64,000 nt of DNA from Acidobacteriota bacterium (lineage in GTDB: Bacteria > Acidobacteriota > Blastocatellia > Chloracidobacteriales > Chloracidobacteriaceae), in contig JACQXX010000007.1 of assembly GCA_016208495.1 (NCBI GenBank), positions 1-64,000 of the forward strand. Direction: 5' to 3'. Under the pieces are notes generated by a model. That model searched no databases, was not told the origin of the DNA, and saw only the letters and a program-made list of their open reading frames with translations. Position 1 is the first letter of the stretch, and each line of letters begins with the position of its first letter. The translations under genes were made by a program, and so were the position numbers. Below are positions 53,888 to 62,519 of this stretch, one piece after another.

Positions 53888-56800
53888 ATGAAGAAAACAA
53901 TACTGGTTCTGGCAGTTTGGTTTGTATGGTGTGGCAGCACATGGTTTGCTGGAAAGGCGGTTGCCCAAACCGTGACTGGAACCATTGCCGGGCAGGTCAT
54001 TGACCAGCAGCAAACTCCGCTGGCTGGAGTTTTGGTCAGGTTTATCAATCTTGAGAACGGGTTTGACTACGGCAAGCGAACTGACCGATTGGGAACCTAT
54101 CGCATCGAGTTTCTGCCAGCGGGGGCCTATCAGATTGTGGCCGAGAAAGACGGGTTTCGCCCAACCGTTATTGCCCAGTTTTTGGTCGAAGTCAACCGCC
54201 AGAAAATCATCAAACCCCCACCCATCCAATTGATTCCACTCAATCTTTCGCCGCCTGCCGTATCGCCTGACCAGGATAAATCCCGGCTGGCTCAGGTCAA
54301 TGTGACTGACGCGGCTTTGCGCGGAAGCCTTCCAGCCGGTTTTTTGAATGCGCTGCCACTGGCAGGGATCAGGAATTTTGATCGGCTTGCGCTGCTGTTT
54401 CCTGGAATTGTCCCGCCGCCGGCAACAACCGGCGCCAATGGTCCAGGGATTGGCCCCGGCGTCGGAACGGCGGGCCAGTTTTCAGTCAATGGGCAACGCG
54501 CCCGGAGCAACACGTTCACGGTCAACGGTTCGGACAACAATGATCAGGAAGTTGGTGTCCGCCGTCAGGGATTTACCCCGGCGATTCCGATTCCAGTCGA
54601 AGGCATTACCGAATTTCAAATCACGACGCTCCTGGCGGATGCGGAAGCCGGGCGCAACACGGGCGGTCAAATCAATGTGCTGTCACGGTCTGGTTCAAGC
54701 GCCGTTCACGGTGAATTTCACGATTTTCTCACTGGTTCAGCCCTGAAAGCGCGTGATTTTTTTGACCTGAGTGGTCCCGGCAATCCTGCCAAAAACTCAG
54801 CCATCCAAAATCAAATCGGCGCCAGCCTTGGGTTTCCGATTGTGGCCAATCGGTGGCACATTTTGACCGCGTTTGAACACCAGTTGAGTGTTCGTGACCA
54901 GGAAAGCCATTTTGCTGTACCGACACAACTTGAACGCAACACCGCGCTGCAATCAGCCAGACGACGGAGCCGACTTGGAATTGATGTTTTAGATTCAACG
55001 TTTTACCCGTTGCCAAACAATCCCGGTGGACCCTATGGCGGCAACACCCTGACAAAAATTTTGAGCGCGGATGGAAATGGAGTGGTCTTCAATCTTGGTC
55101 TGGACGGACAAACAGCCATTTGGGGAAGACCAACCACGGTCAGCCTTCGCTACCACATAACTGACGATGATACCCGGATTCCAGTCGTGGACGATGCGAT
55201 CAATTCGAGTGTGACGGCGCTGACCCGGACCCACAATCTGGCACTGGTCGCCAGTACTGAACTGTCTTCCCGGCTGGCCAATCAGTTCCGGTTTTCGTTT
55301 GGTCGAACGGCTTTGCGTTTTGCCCAGGTTGCTGACAGCCCGTTTGTTTTTCAATCTCGCCTGACCAGCCGCGACCGAACCGGAGACGGAACGCCAGACG
55401 GACGAACCGGCCCGATTGGGCGGCTTCTTTTGTCGCCATACAGTCCGCTTGGCGTTGACCCCGGAACGTTTCCCCAACGCCGGGTGAATAATACGTTTCA
55501 AGTCGCTGACACGCTGGTGAGGGAATTCAGCCGGGTCACGCTCAAGGCTGGCGCCGATGTGCGCCGGGTTCAAATCAACAGTGCCCTGGATCGAAACTAC
55601 CGGGCCCAGGTCGCCTTTACGCCAGGATTTCTGGTCAGGCGCGATGGCTTGCAACCAGGTTCTGGCGCCGATTTTGCGGCCTTTGGGTTGCCGTCAGATA
55701 TTTTTCAAGCCCTGGCGGTGACACCTGATTCGTCGCTGGCACTTCGCTTTACCGAAATCAACCTGTTTACTTCAGCTCAACTGCGGATTTCCCCCAATTT
55801 TACCCTGGAGTTGGGGCTTCGTTATGAACGCAACACCGTTCCGACTGATGCCACCGGGCGACTTGAACGCTCACTCACGATTCAAAACTCTGAACTTCCA
55901 CCCTTTGACCCTGAATCGGCGTTTGCTCAGATTTTTCTGGGAGCCCTCGATGCCCAGCGGAGTTTTCTGGGCGGAAGACGCAAAATCATTCGGGGTGATG
56001 GTGACAATGTGGCCGTTCGGGCCGGGTTTGCCTGGGATCTTTCAAAAACAGGAAGGATGTCGCTTCGGGGTGGGTACGGGTTGTTTTATGACCCGATTTT
56101 GGGCACCGTGGTCAGTCAATCGCGCAACGCATTGCCGGGTTTCATTCCAGTGAATTTTGGTTCTTCGGTCTTGTTTCCCAATGCGTTAAGTGCCAATCCG
56201 GCCTTTCTCAGATTTGGAGAGCAACTTGACCAGTCGCTGATTGTCCCTGGCACCCTCAACACGATTTCATTTGCCCCTGAAGACTATGTTTCCGGCATTG
56301 GCAGGTTGCTCACGATTGGTGGTTTTTTTGTTGGATCAGGATTTGGGGCGGCAATTACCTTGCCGGATCAGAATCTGACCTCGCCTACCGTGCATCAGTA
56401 TTCGCTCTCACTTGAACGAACTCTGCCGAATGGTTTTACCGCCAGTCTGGCCTATGTCGGAACAACTGGAAGAAACCTCCTGCGAGTGCGAACACCCAAT
56501 GGCGGCCAGTTGACGCCACTGGCCATTCGGGTGCTGGCGGGCGGTGTTCCAGCCGTGATTCGGCTGCAAAACCGGCCTAACCCTGACCTGGGGGCCGTGA
56601 CCGTGTTTGAAAGTTCGGCGCATTCCACCTACAACGGGTTGCAGGCTTCGCTGGTGCGCCGGTTTACCACCGGGTTGGCGGTGCAGGTGAGTTACACCTG
56701 GTCGCACGCCATTGACGATGTTTCAGATATCTTTGACACGTCGGGCGCCTCGGCACTGGCTCAAGATGAAACCGGGCGCCAATCATCGCTGAAAACCGAG

Positions 56801-57343
56801 CGTGGAAACGCCGCTTTTGATGTCCGCCATCGGCTGACGTCAGCCTGGAGTGTTCCAATATCATTGAAGAAATTGAAGTTGGGTGACTTTCAGTTTTCAG
56901 GAATCGTGACGTTGCAAACCGGCCAACCATTTACGGTGACTTCTGGTTTTGACACCAACTTTGATGGAAACCTGACGGATCGAATCAACACCACGACTGG
57001 ATTGCTGATTTCAAACCATGGCCGGACCCGCCTTCAGGTTTTACCGAATATTGATGTTTTTCAATTTTTACCGCCGATTGACAGCGACCATCCGGCGAAT
57101 GGTCAGGTTGGTCGGAACACTTTTCGTGCCGCAGGGATTGCCTCGGTTGACATGGCCCTGACCAAAAAGATCAGTTTTCGCAATGAGCAAGCGCTGGAGC
57201 TTCGCCTGGAAGCCTTTAACCTGTTGAACCGCACCCACTTCGGGATTCCAGTGCGTGTGTTGAATGCCCCCGGATTTGGCTCTTCGGTCAACACATCACT
57301 CCCGGCGCGAACGATTCAGGCCGCTGTGAAATTTCAGTTCTAA
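53888..57343 (+). CDS. TonB-dependent receptor, Oar-like with carboxypeptidase-regulatory domain
   Basis: A 1151-residue outer-membrane protein. Signal peptide 1-27 (AVAQT), then a carboxypeptidase-regulatory-like domain at about 30-110 (IAGQVIDQQQTPLAGVLVRF, GTYRIEFLPAGAYQI), a plug-like part (FSVNGQRARSNTFTVNGSDN; GITEFQI; AEAGRNTGGQINVLSRSGS) and a long beta-barrel ending in AVKFQF, a C-terminal Phe signal for BAM. This is the Oar-like class abundant in Acidobacteriota, probably importing or binding large polymers. No classical TonB box is recognised. The preceding GAATGAA array overlaps the start region. Confidence 0.92.
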   Translation: MKKTILVLAVWFVWCGSTWFAGKAVAQTVTGTIAGQVIDQQQTPLAGVLVRFINLENGFDYGKRTDRLGTYRIEFLPAGAYQIVAEKDGFRPTVIAQFLVEVNRQKIIKPPPIQLIPLNLSPPAVSPDQDKSRLAQVNVTDAALRGSLPAGFLNALPLAGIRNFDRLALLFPGIVPPPATTGANGPGIGPGVGTAGQFSVNGQRARSNTFTVNGSDNNDQEVGVRRQGFTPAIPIPVEGITEFQITTLLADAEAGRNTGGQINVLSRSGSSAVHGEFHDFLTGSALKARDFFDLSGPGNPAKNSAIQNQIGASLGFPIVANRWHILTAFEHQLSVRDQESHFAVPTQLERNTALQSARRRSRLGIDVLDSTFYPLPNNPGGPYGGNTLTKILSADGNGVVFNLGLDGQTAIWGRPTTVSLRYHITDDDTRIPVVDDAINSSVTALTRTHNLALVASTELSSRLANQFRFSFGRTALRFAQVADSPFVFQSRLTSRDRTGDGTPDGRTGPIGRLLLSPYSPLGVDPGTFPQRRVNNTFQVADTLVREFSRVTLKAGADVRRVQINSALDRNYRAQVAFTPGFLVRRDGLQPGSGADFAAFGLPSDIFQALAVTPDSSLALRFTEINLFTSAQLRISPNFTLELGLRYERNTVPTDATGRLERSLTIQNSELPPFDPESAFAQIFLGALDAQRSFLGGRRKIIRGDGDNVAVRAGFAWDLSKTGRMSLRGGYGLFYDPILGTVVSQSRNALPGFIPVNFGSSVLFPNALSANPAFLRFGEQLDQSLIVPGTLNTISFAPEDYVSGIGRLLTIGGFFVGSGFGAAITLPDQNLTSPTVHQYSLSLERTLPNGFTASLAYVGTTGRNLLRVRTPNGGQLTPLAIRVLAGGVPAVIRLQNRPNPDLGAVTVFESSAHSTYNGLQASLVRRFTTGLAVQVSYTWSHAIDDVSDIFDTSGASALAQDETGRQSSLKTERGNAAFDVRHRLTSAWSVPISLKKLKLGDFQFSGIVTLQTGQPFTVTSGFDTNFDGNLTDRINTTTGLLISNHGRTRLQVLPNIDVFQFLPPIDSDHPANGQVGRNTFRAAGIASVDMALTKKISFRNEQALELRLEAFNLLNRTHFGIPVRVLNAPGFGSSVNTSLPARTIQAAVKFQF

Positions 57344-57361
57344 GGGAGTCGGATGGAAATA

Positions 57362-57403
57362 TCATACCACCAGGGTTTCGGGGTTCAGGGTTTCGGGGTT
57401 CAG
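57362..57403. repeat. GGGTTTCG/GGGTTCA array
   Basis: AGGGTTTCGGGGTTCAGGGT and further copies. They are reverse complements of the octamer array at 57481, so the two could pair across the roughly 75 bp in between. Confidence 0.75.
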
Positions 57404-57480
57404 GGCAGGATCATCCAACTTGCATGGTCACTGCTGGTTTCTCAGCACTTATTTTGAGTGGGATGAGTCAATTCATCACC

Positions 57481-57568
57481 GAAACCCCGAAACCCCGAAA
57501 CCCCGAAACCCCGAAACCCCGAAACCCCGAAACCCCGAAACCCCGAAACCCCGAAACCCCGAAACCCT
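57481..57568. repeat. Perfect octamer array (GAAACCCC), 11 copies
   Basis: Ten exact GAAACCCC units plus one GAAACCCT, the longest and cleanest array in the window, then GAACCCG. Such purity suggests recent expansion or active copy-number change. Confidence 0.92.
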
Positions 57569-57608
57569 GAACCCGATTTTAGTGGGATTTTATTTTCTTC
57601 TGGGTCCC

Positions 57609-57864
57609 TAATACTACAACGAGGTTTCGGTTTTAACCTGCGAAGCGGGTGATGGCTCGTAGCCCAGGGTGGAGTCTTCGAAACCCTGGGTTGACGGTCA
57701 TCCCCAATTTCTCCCGCCCCGCCGGCAACCGCCGTAGGCGGTTGCCGGCGGGGCGGGAGGGGGAGCAGGCCGTTGGTCCCAGGGTTGCACCCTGGGCTAC
57801 ATGCCTGCCGCCCAGTTCCTGGGCTTAAAACCCGGTTTTTTATTAAAACCTCGTTGTAATACTA
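57609..57864. mobile_element. 256-bp fold-back (MITE-like) element
   Basis: Terminal inverted repeats of 19 bp (57609-57627 and 57846-57864, 17 of 19 matching; core ACAACGAGGTTT). Nested inner arms (AGCCCAGGGT with ACCCTGGGCT) and a perfect 23-bp GC-rich central hairpin (57711-57733, 57737-57759) with a 3-nt loop. Its left part shares 57635-57670 with 301-335. Same build as the element at 484-826 but different ends. Confidence 0.7.
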
Positions 57865-57869
57865 ATATC

Positions 57870-57968
57870 AGTTAGGGTTCAAGGTTCAGGGAAAAAGACA
57901 AAAGGGACAAAAAGGACGAAAAGGACATAAATTCGAAGACCTTGAACCCCGAACCCCGAACCCCGAAC
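57870..57968. repeat. AAAAAGGAC nonamer and GAACCCC heptamer arrays
   Basis: GTTCAAGGTTCAGGG, then AAAAGGGAC/AAAAAGGAC/GAAAAGGAC units, the junction ACATAAATTCGAAGACC, and four GAACCCC heptamers that abut the stop codon of the minus-strand PEGA gene. Confidence 0.75.
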
Positions 57969-57969
57969 C

Positions 57970-59355
57970 CTAATTGACTAAAAGCGGTGACACCACAAAG
58001 CCTGTGACCTGAAATGCTTCGCCGGCGGGTGTTGAAAACCCAAGCGTGCCACAGGGAAATGTATTTTGGGCATCTTGAAAGAAACCAATTGAAATTTCTT
58101 CGCCGGTCTTGCTCGGGGTAATCCAGTGTTGGATCGTGTTGCCGCTGATTTTGATGTGTACCCGATACGTTTCGCCAGGTTTGAGCGGCGGCAGGATCGG
58201 AAGCGGCGCCGTTACTGGTCTGGTCAGATCCAGTTTTCCATCGCGGCAAACATAGGTCTGGAACTTGTTGGGAAATATGCCACCTGGGCCGTTGAGACAA
58301 AACAGATAGTAATTCTTTTCATCTTGAGCCCGCACCACCCAGGCTGCCCCACGGTCATTGGTGAGGCGCAGTCCAAAAAAGACTTCACTCTCACAAAATC
58401 GCTTCTCTTTCACCACGCCAATCCGCGAAGTAGTCGGCACGGTGAGAATCCCGGTTTCGGCTTTCCATTCCGACGGCGCCTCCCAAAATTGAAGACCACC
58501 TTGAAAATTGTCGGCAAATTCCGTTGTGGTCGGCAGGGGAAGCAACCTCGCTTCGAGTTCTACTATTTTTCCAGCCTGCCCGCGAATCAGTTGCTCAAAT
58601 CTTTCATATCCAAAACGTTCCAGCCGCACAGTATTGGGTTGATCGGGAAGGATCGTCGAAACGCGTAGCTCTCCGGTTGCTGGGACGACCCCGTTTTCCT
58701 GACCGTTGATATAAACCCGTGTGCCTTCCTGGGTTTTGATCAGGAGTTGTGCCGTCGCCCGCTCCAGAATCACGGGAAGGCTTTGTGGCGTTGCGCCACT
58801 GAGTGTGATTTCACCGGAGAAGGGAAGATATTTGGGCCGCAGGATTTCCACCCGATGATGACCAATCGGTGTTTTGATTCGGATTTCAGTTTCTGAGGTG
58901 CGGGTGAGTTCACTGGCGGAAACTTCGTTCCCATCGAGTTTGATGGTTCCGCTGGGAAAGGGCTGTGAAAAAACAAGCTGGATGACGCCAAACCGTGGAC
59001 GCAGTGCCACTCGCAGCGGGGTTACCGACCCTGGACGAATCGTGACCGATTGCTGGAGCGGTTCATAGTCGGGGTGTTTGACTTCGAGCACGTAGCTCCC
59101 TGGTTTCAGGGAAAGCGGTTTGTTGAAATTTCCGGCAGCCGTGGTTTTCCCATGTGATTTTTGGTTAAGGAGCACCTCCGATTCAGGTGGGTCGGTAAAC
59201 AGAACGAGGGTTCCCGTCAGTGATTTGGCCGGAACCGGTGGGGTGCTACGAGGTGGCAGATCTTTGACCTCGGGGCTTTTCTTTTGTATGCCCAATGCTG
59301 TCTGACTGAGCACAAGGCCCAGAAACAGACAGCAAATTTTAATGGTTGATTTCAT
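57970..59355 (-). CDS. Exported PEGA-domain protein with concanavalin-like C-terminus
   Basis: A 461-residue exported protein. ATG 59355 begins a signal peptide (KICCLFLGLVLSQTALG) and overlaps the end of the kinase gene by 17 bp, so the two are cotranscribed. Residues 45-300 contain PEGA-type units (GTLVLFTDPPESEVLLNQKS, GSYVLEVKHPDYEPL, VYINGQENGVVPATGELRVS). The last 170 residues (NFQGGLQFWEAPSEWKAETG, then FFGLRLTNDRGAAWVVRAQD) look like a LamG or DUF1080-type jelly-roll that could bind glycan. The pair with a kinase suggests it is a sensor-linked or substrate envelope protein. Confidence 0.82.
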   Translation of the reverse strand: MKSTIKICCLFLGLVLSQTALGIQKKSPEVKDLPPRSTPPVPAKSLTGTLVLFTDPPESEVLLNQKSHGKTTAAGNFNKPLSLKPGSYVLEVKHPDYEPLQQSVTIRPGSVTPLRVALRPRFGVIQLVFSQPFPSGTIKLDGNEVSASELTRTSETEIRIKTPIGHHRVEILRPKYLPFSGEITLSGATPQSLPVILERATAQLLIKTQEGTRVYINGQENGVVPATGELRVSTILPDQPNTVRLERFGYERFEQLIRGQAGKIVELEARLLPLPTTTEFADNFQGGLQFWEAPSEWKAETGILTVPTTSRIGVVKEKRFCESEVFFGLRLTNDRGAAWVVRAQDEKNYYLFCLNGPGGIFPNKFQTYVCRDGKLDLTRPVTAPLPILPPLKPGETYRVHIKISGNTIQHWITPSKTGEEISIGFFQDAQNTFPCGTLGFSTPAGEAFQVTGFVVSPLLVN

Positions 59356-61474
59356 GGTTGGTAACGGCAAGACGAAAGCCAAGGTTAGGGGCCTGGAAGG
59401 TTGGTAAATCCCAGGTGCGAAATGATGTGCGCGAAGCATCCGGAATATTTTTAAAACTGCCTCCTCGAATCATTTTGCAAGTTTTGTCTGATTGGGTCGG
59501 AACGTAGCTTCCGCCCGGATAAACTGAAAAATTCGAAGCGGTCCATTCCTTGACATTCCCAGTCATTCCAACAATACCAAATGGACTGATATCCGCATTC
59601 TGGGTGGTTACTGGAAGTGGAAACTGTTGATTTTGGAGGCGTTTGGCTACGTTGGCAAAATCTGCATTCCACTCATTTCCCCAGGAAAAAAGTCGGTTAT
59701 CGCTGCCACGAGCCGCATATTCCCATTCTTCTTCAGTCGGCAGCCGAAGGGGAAGTCCATCACGTCTGGCACGCCAGACACAGTATGCCGTCGCCTGTTC
59801 CCAGGTGATGTCTGTCACTGGCCAATCGGCTTGACCAGATGGAAAGGTTGAGCCTTTCCAAACTGGTGGAGGGGTGGTCTGTGTCGCCTGGACAAATTCC
59901 AGATATTCCTGATTGGTGACTTCATAGCGACTCAGGAAAAATGATGCCAGTTCGACCTGATGGGCCGGGGTTTCATCTTCTGAAATCTGGCAATCTGGGT
60001 TCCCCCGGCATTCGTCAGCGTTTCGGCCAATCGTCACCTTCCCGCCTGGAATCAAAACAAAGTGATCTGCTGGTGGCTGTCGTCGCTCGGGTCTGGCTGG
60101 TTGTGACACTCCAGGCAGTTGTGAGGTGATTGGAGTGACTGGTTGAAACCCAAACCACGCCACCCAAACCACACTCAACCCAAGCACTACCGTGGCGAGT
60201 CCGTAAGCCGCCACCGACACGATACCGGGCTGCTGCCTGGCCGTGGCCAGTTCTGGCGCTACTTTCACCGGGTGAACCATCCGTGTTTGGCTCACTGACG
60301 GTGGAATGGTTTCAAGCTCAAGTGCTGGAATGGTTTCCAATTTCTCAGCCGGAGATAAATAAGGTTGTGTGGACTCATGTTCCCGGTCGGAAATAGCTGA
60401 CCGAATCGCCTGCAGAAACTCATCCGCTGATGAAAAACGATCCGCCGCCTTTTTGGACATTAGCCGGGTTACCTGATTTGACACGCTGTGGGGAATTTCA
60501 GGATACCGTTGATGAAGCTCAGGCGTCGGCAGGTTGACGTGGGCATACATCACCGTCAGGGTCGCGTCGGCTTCGAACGGACGCTCTCCGGCCAGCATTT
60601 CATAAACAATGACTCCCAGCGAATACAGGTCTGAACTCACTGTAATGCGATCACCAACGCATTGTTCCGGTGACATATAGTGTGGCGTCCCGCAAATCAA
60701 ATCTGGATTGGTGAGGGTTTCGGCGATAGTGCCTGGTTTGGCAATTCCGAAGTCGAGGATTTTGACGATTTCTTTGCCATCTTGTTGAGCAAAGAAAATA
60801 TTGTCGGGCTTTAAGTCACGATGAATCACACCTTTGCGATGGACGTAGCTTAGTGCCGGGCATACCTGCTCAAGGAAAGTCAGTGCTTCATCAAGCGACA
60901 TTCGCCACCGGGTTTTTAACCGTTGCCGAAGCGACTCACCCTCCAGGTATTCCATAACCAGGTAACAGGCGGTTCCCTGGACACCATAATCAAAGACCCG
61001 AACCGAATTGGGATGATCAAGACTGGCGGCGGTTTGCGCTTCGCGTTTGAAACGTTCCAACAGGCTTGGATCCTGGGTAAAGGCACTCTTCAAGACTTTG
61101 ACGGCCACTAAAATGCCCAGATCAATGTGGCGTGCCTGATACACCCTGGCCATACCGCCCTGGCCAATCAACTTCAGAATGGTGTATTTTTCCAGCAAGG
61201 TGGTGCCAATCGCGACCAAATCGGATTCACGTTCTGGCTCGGGCCTAACTGGTGGAGAATCAAGTGTTTTGGCTCTCGAATCCAGTTCAACAACCGGTGA
61301 TGATTCAAGAAAGGCATGGGCTTCATTTTCAAAGGCGAGTAGCTGATTGACCTCCTGATACAGCGAAGGGTCCGTCGAGCACACCTTGGCTAGAAAGCGG
61401 GACCGCTCGTGTTCTTCAACCGATAATGCCTCGGCGACCAGTTCTTTGACCTGTTGCCAGCGTTCCGGCGTCAA
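59339..61474 (-). CDS. Ser/Thr protein kinase fused to FGE/SUMF1-like domain
   Basis: A 711-residue membrane protein. I place the start at TTG 61474, with GGAGGG 6 bases upstream; the longer frame to GTG 61540 would read through an inverted repeat (PPAHAGGTDGG). The N-terminal 85 residues (ERWQQVKELVAEAL) are typical of acidobacterial kinases. Kinase domain about 95-345: IGQGGMARVYQA, VAVKVLK, HRDLKPDN (Asp near 217), DFGIAKPG, TPHYMSPEQ. Membrane segment about 420-445. C-terminal periplasmic FGE-sulfatase-type domain 475-711: FVLIPGGKVTIGR, YEVTNQEYLEF, RLPTEEEWEYAARG, GNVKEWTAS, RGGSF. The catalytic Cys pair of true formylglycine enzymes is not seen, so this part may only bind. The gene overlaps the PEGA gene. 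Confidence 0.9.
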   Translation of the reverse strand: MTPERWQQVKELVAEALSVEEHERSRFLAKVCSTDPSLYQEVNQLLAFENEAHAFLESSPVVELDSRAKTLDSPPVRPEPERESDLVAIGTTLLEKYTILKLIGQGGMARVYQARHIDLGILVAVKVLKSAFTQDPSLLERFKREAQTAASLDHPNSVRVFDYGVQGTACYLVMEYLEGESLRQRLKTRWRMSLDEALTFLEQVCPALSYVHRKGVIHRDLKPDNIFFAQQDGKEIVKILDFGIAKPGTIAETLTNPDLICGTPHYMSPEQCVGDRITVSSDLYSLGVIVYEMLAGERPFEADATLTVMYAHVNLPTPELHQRYPEIPHSVSNQVTRLMSKKAADRFSSADEFLQAIRSAISDREHESTQPYLSPAEKLETIPALELETIPPSVSQTRMVHPVKVAPELATARQQPGIVSVAAYGLATVVLGLSVVWVAWFGFQPVTPITSQLPGVSQPARPERRQPPADHFVLIPGGKVTIGRNADECRGNPDCQISEDETPAHQVELASFFLSRYEVTNQEYLEFVQATQTTPPPVWKGSTFPSGQADWPVTDITWEQATAYCVWRARRDGLPLRLPTEEEWEYAARGSDNRLFSWGNEWNADFANVAKRLQNQQFPLPVTTQNADISPFGIVGMTGNVKEWTASNFSVYPGGSYVPTQSDKTCKMIRGGSFKNIPDASRTSFRTWDLPTFQAPNLGFRLAVTNHEINH

Positions 61475-61486
61475 TTGAAACCCTCC

Positions 61487-61559
61487 GTCAGTACCGCCTG
61501 CGTGAGCGGGTGGGGATTTTGTTTGATTGGGGCCACCCACTCACGCAGGTGGTACTGAC
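61487..61559. repeat. REPIN-like inverted pair over the kinase 5' end
   Basis: Arms 61487-61513 and 61533-61559 (25 of 27 matching, GTCAGTACCGCCTGCGTGAG) flank 19 bp. It lies directly upstream of the GGAGGG of the kinase gene; the GTG at 61540 is inside the right arm. A related start GTCAGTACCGC reappears at 63966 near the window end. Confidence 0.8.
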
Positions 61560-61797
61560 TTTCCATTCAAGAACGTGTATTGTGTTTCGAACACGGAACC
61601 TCATTCTCCCCAACCGTGCCGCTTATTTCCTGAAACCTCTTGTTAAAACGCGCAGCTCATTGATGAAAATGCTCAGGCATTCATCATCGTTTTCATCGTG
61701 CGCTCAAATTTCTTTGACTTAACCAGTACGGACATCATTTTCAAATCGTCGCTTTGTATAAGCAAATGGTTAAATAGTTGAAAAAACTGTATTTCTC

Positions 61798-61832
61798 TAA
61801 ACCTCGAACCCCGAACCCCGCAACCCTGAATC
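61798..61832. repeat. AACCCCG heptamer array
   Basis: Four units (AACCTCG, AACCCCG, AACCCCG, CAACCCTG) that end four to five bases before the ATG of the sigma-factor gene. Confidence 0.7.
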
Positions 61833-61836
61833 GTCT

Positions 61837-62415
61837 ATGACTGATCGTCTTGAAGAAAATGTACAAGATGTCACTGAATTGCTGCTCCGGTTTAGCCAGG
61901 GGGATAAAACAGTCCACGATGAGCTGATGCTGGCGGTGTATACCGACCTGCGCAAATTTGCCAAAATGCTCCTCAGTCGTGAACGGTCCAACCATACGCT
62001 GCAGGCCACCGCGCTGGTGCATGAAGCGTACCTTCGACTTGTGCGCCAGGATCGGGTTCAATGGCAAAATCGCGCGCATTTTCTCGGCGTGGCGGCCCAG
62101 ATGATGCGCCGCATTTTAGTTGACCACGCCCGCACAAAACAGGCGGAAAAACGCGGCGGTGAAGATATTCGAATTGCTTTGGAAGATGCCTTTGAAATCC
62201 CGCAAAAAAAGGATGTTGATCTCATTTTGCTGGATGAAGCGCTGACAACACTGGCCGCGATGGATCCGCGCCAGAGCCAGATTGTGGAATTGAGGTTTTT
62301 TGGCGGTTTGTCAGTCGAAGAAACCGCCGAAGTCCTCGGCATTTCAGTGGCAACCGTGATGCGTGAATGGCGGGTTGCCAAACTCTGGCTATATCAGCAA
62401 ATTCTCAAGGGTTAA
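61837..62415 (+). CDS. ECF RNA polymerase sigma factor (TIGR02999 type)
   Basis: A 192-residue sigma factor. Region 2 at about 12-90 (LLLRFSQGDKTVHDELMLAV, YTDLRKFAKMLL, TALVHEAYLRLV, FLGVAAQMMRRILVDHAR) and region 4 at about 125-190 (LDEALTTLAAMDPRQSQIVE, LRFFGGLSVEETAEVLGISV). These features mark the TIGR02999/Sig-70_X6 group, which usually lies next to Ser/Thr kinase genes and not next to anti-sigma factors. Here the kinase gene is divergent at 61474. Phosphorylation of the sigma factor as the on-switch is a reasonable guess. There is no Shine-Dalgarno site; an AACCCCG array precedes the ATG. Confidence 0.92.
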   Translation: MTDRLEENVQDVTELLLRFSQGDKTVHDELMLAVYTDLRKFAKMLLSRERSNHTLQATALVHEAYLRLVRQDRVQWQNRAHFLGVAAQMMRRILVDHARTKQAEKRGGEDIRIALEDAFEIPQKKDVDLILLDEALTTLAAMDPRQSQIVELRFFGGLSVEETAEVLGISVATVMREWRVAKLWLYQQILKG

Positions 62416-62456
62416 CAAGTTTGTAGACGGAAAGAAAGCCCCTTTGTTACGCGAGA

Positions 62457-62484
62457 ACCCGTGCCGCTTGAACCGGGCACGGGT
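62457..62484 (+). promoter_or_regulatory. Hairpin in the pyk leader
   Basis: ACCCGTGCC and GGCACGGGT form a 9-bp stem around a 10-nt loop, 36 bp before the pyk start. No T-run follows; it may be a weak attenuator or an mRNA-stability element. Confidence 0.4.
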
Positions 62485-62519
62485 CATGCTCCTTCACTCC
62501 AATCCAAAGGATATTCCAC

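Larger units (their letters stand above)
57344..57969. other. Gene-free gap with arrays and fold-back element
   Basis: About 626 bp with no supported gene. It contains, in order, GGGTTTCG/GGGTTCA words (57367-57403), an 11-copy octamer array (57481-57568), the 256-bp fold-back element (57609-57864) and a mixed array (57870-57968). A 63-codon frame over the octamer array is only translated repeat. Confidence 0.75.

Noticed and set aside
57481-57568. CRISPR array
   Set aside because: Units are 8 bp and directly abutting, with no unique spacers and no cas genes nearby.
57420-57611. 63-codon frame with RNPETPKP repeats
   Set aside because: It is only translation of the octamer array.
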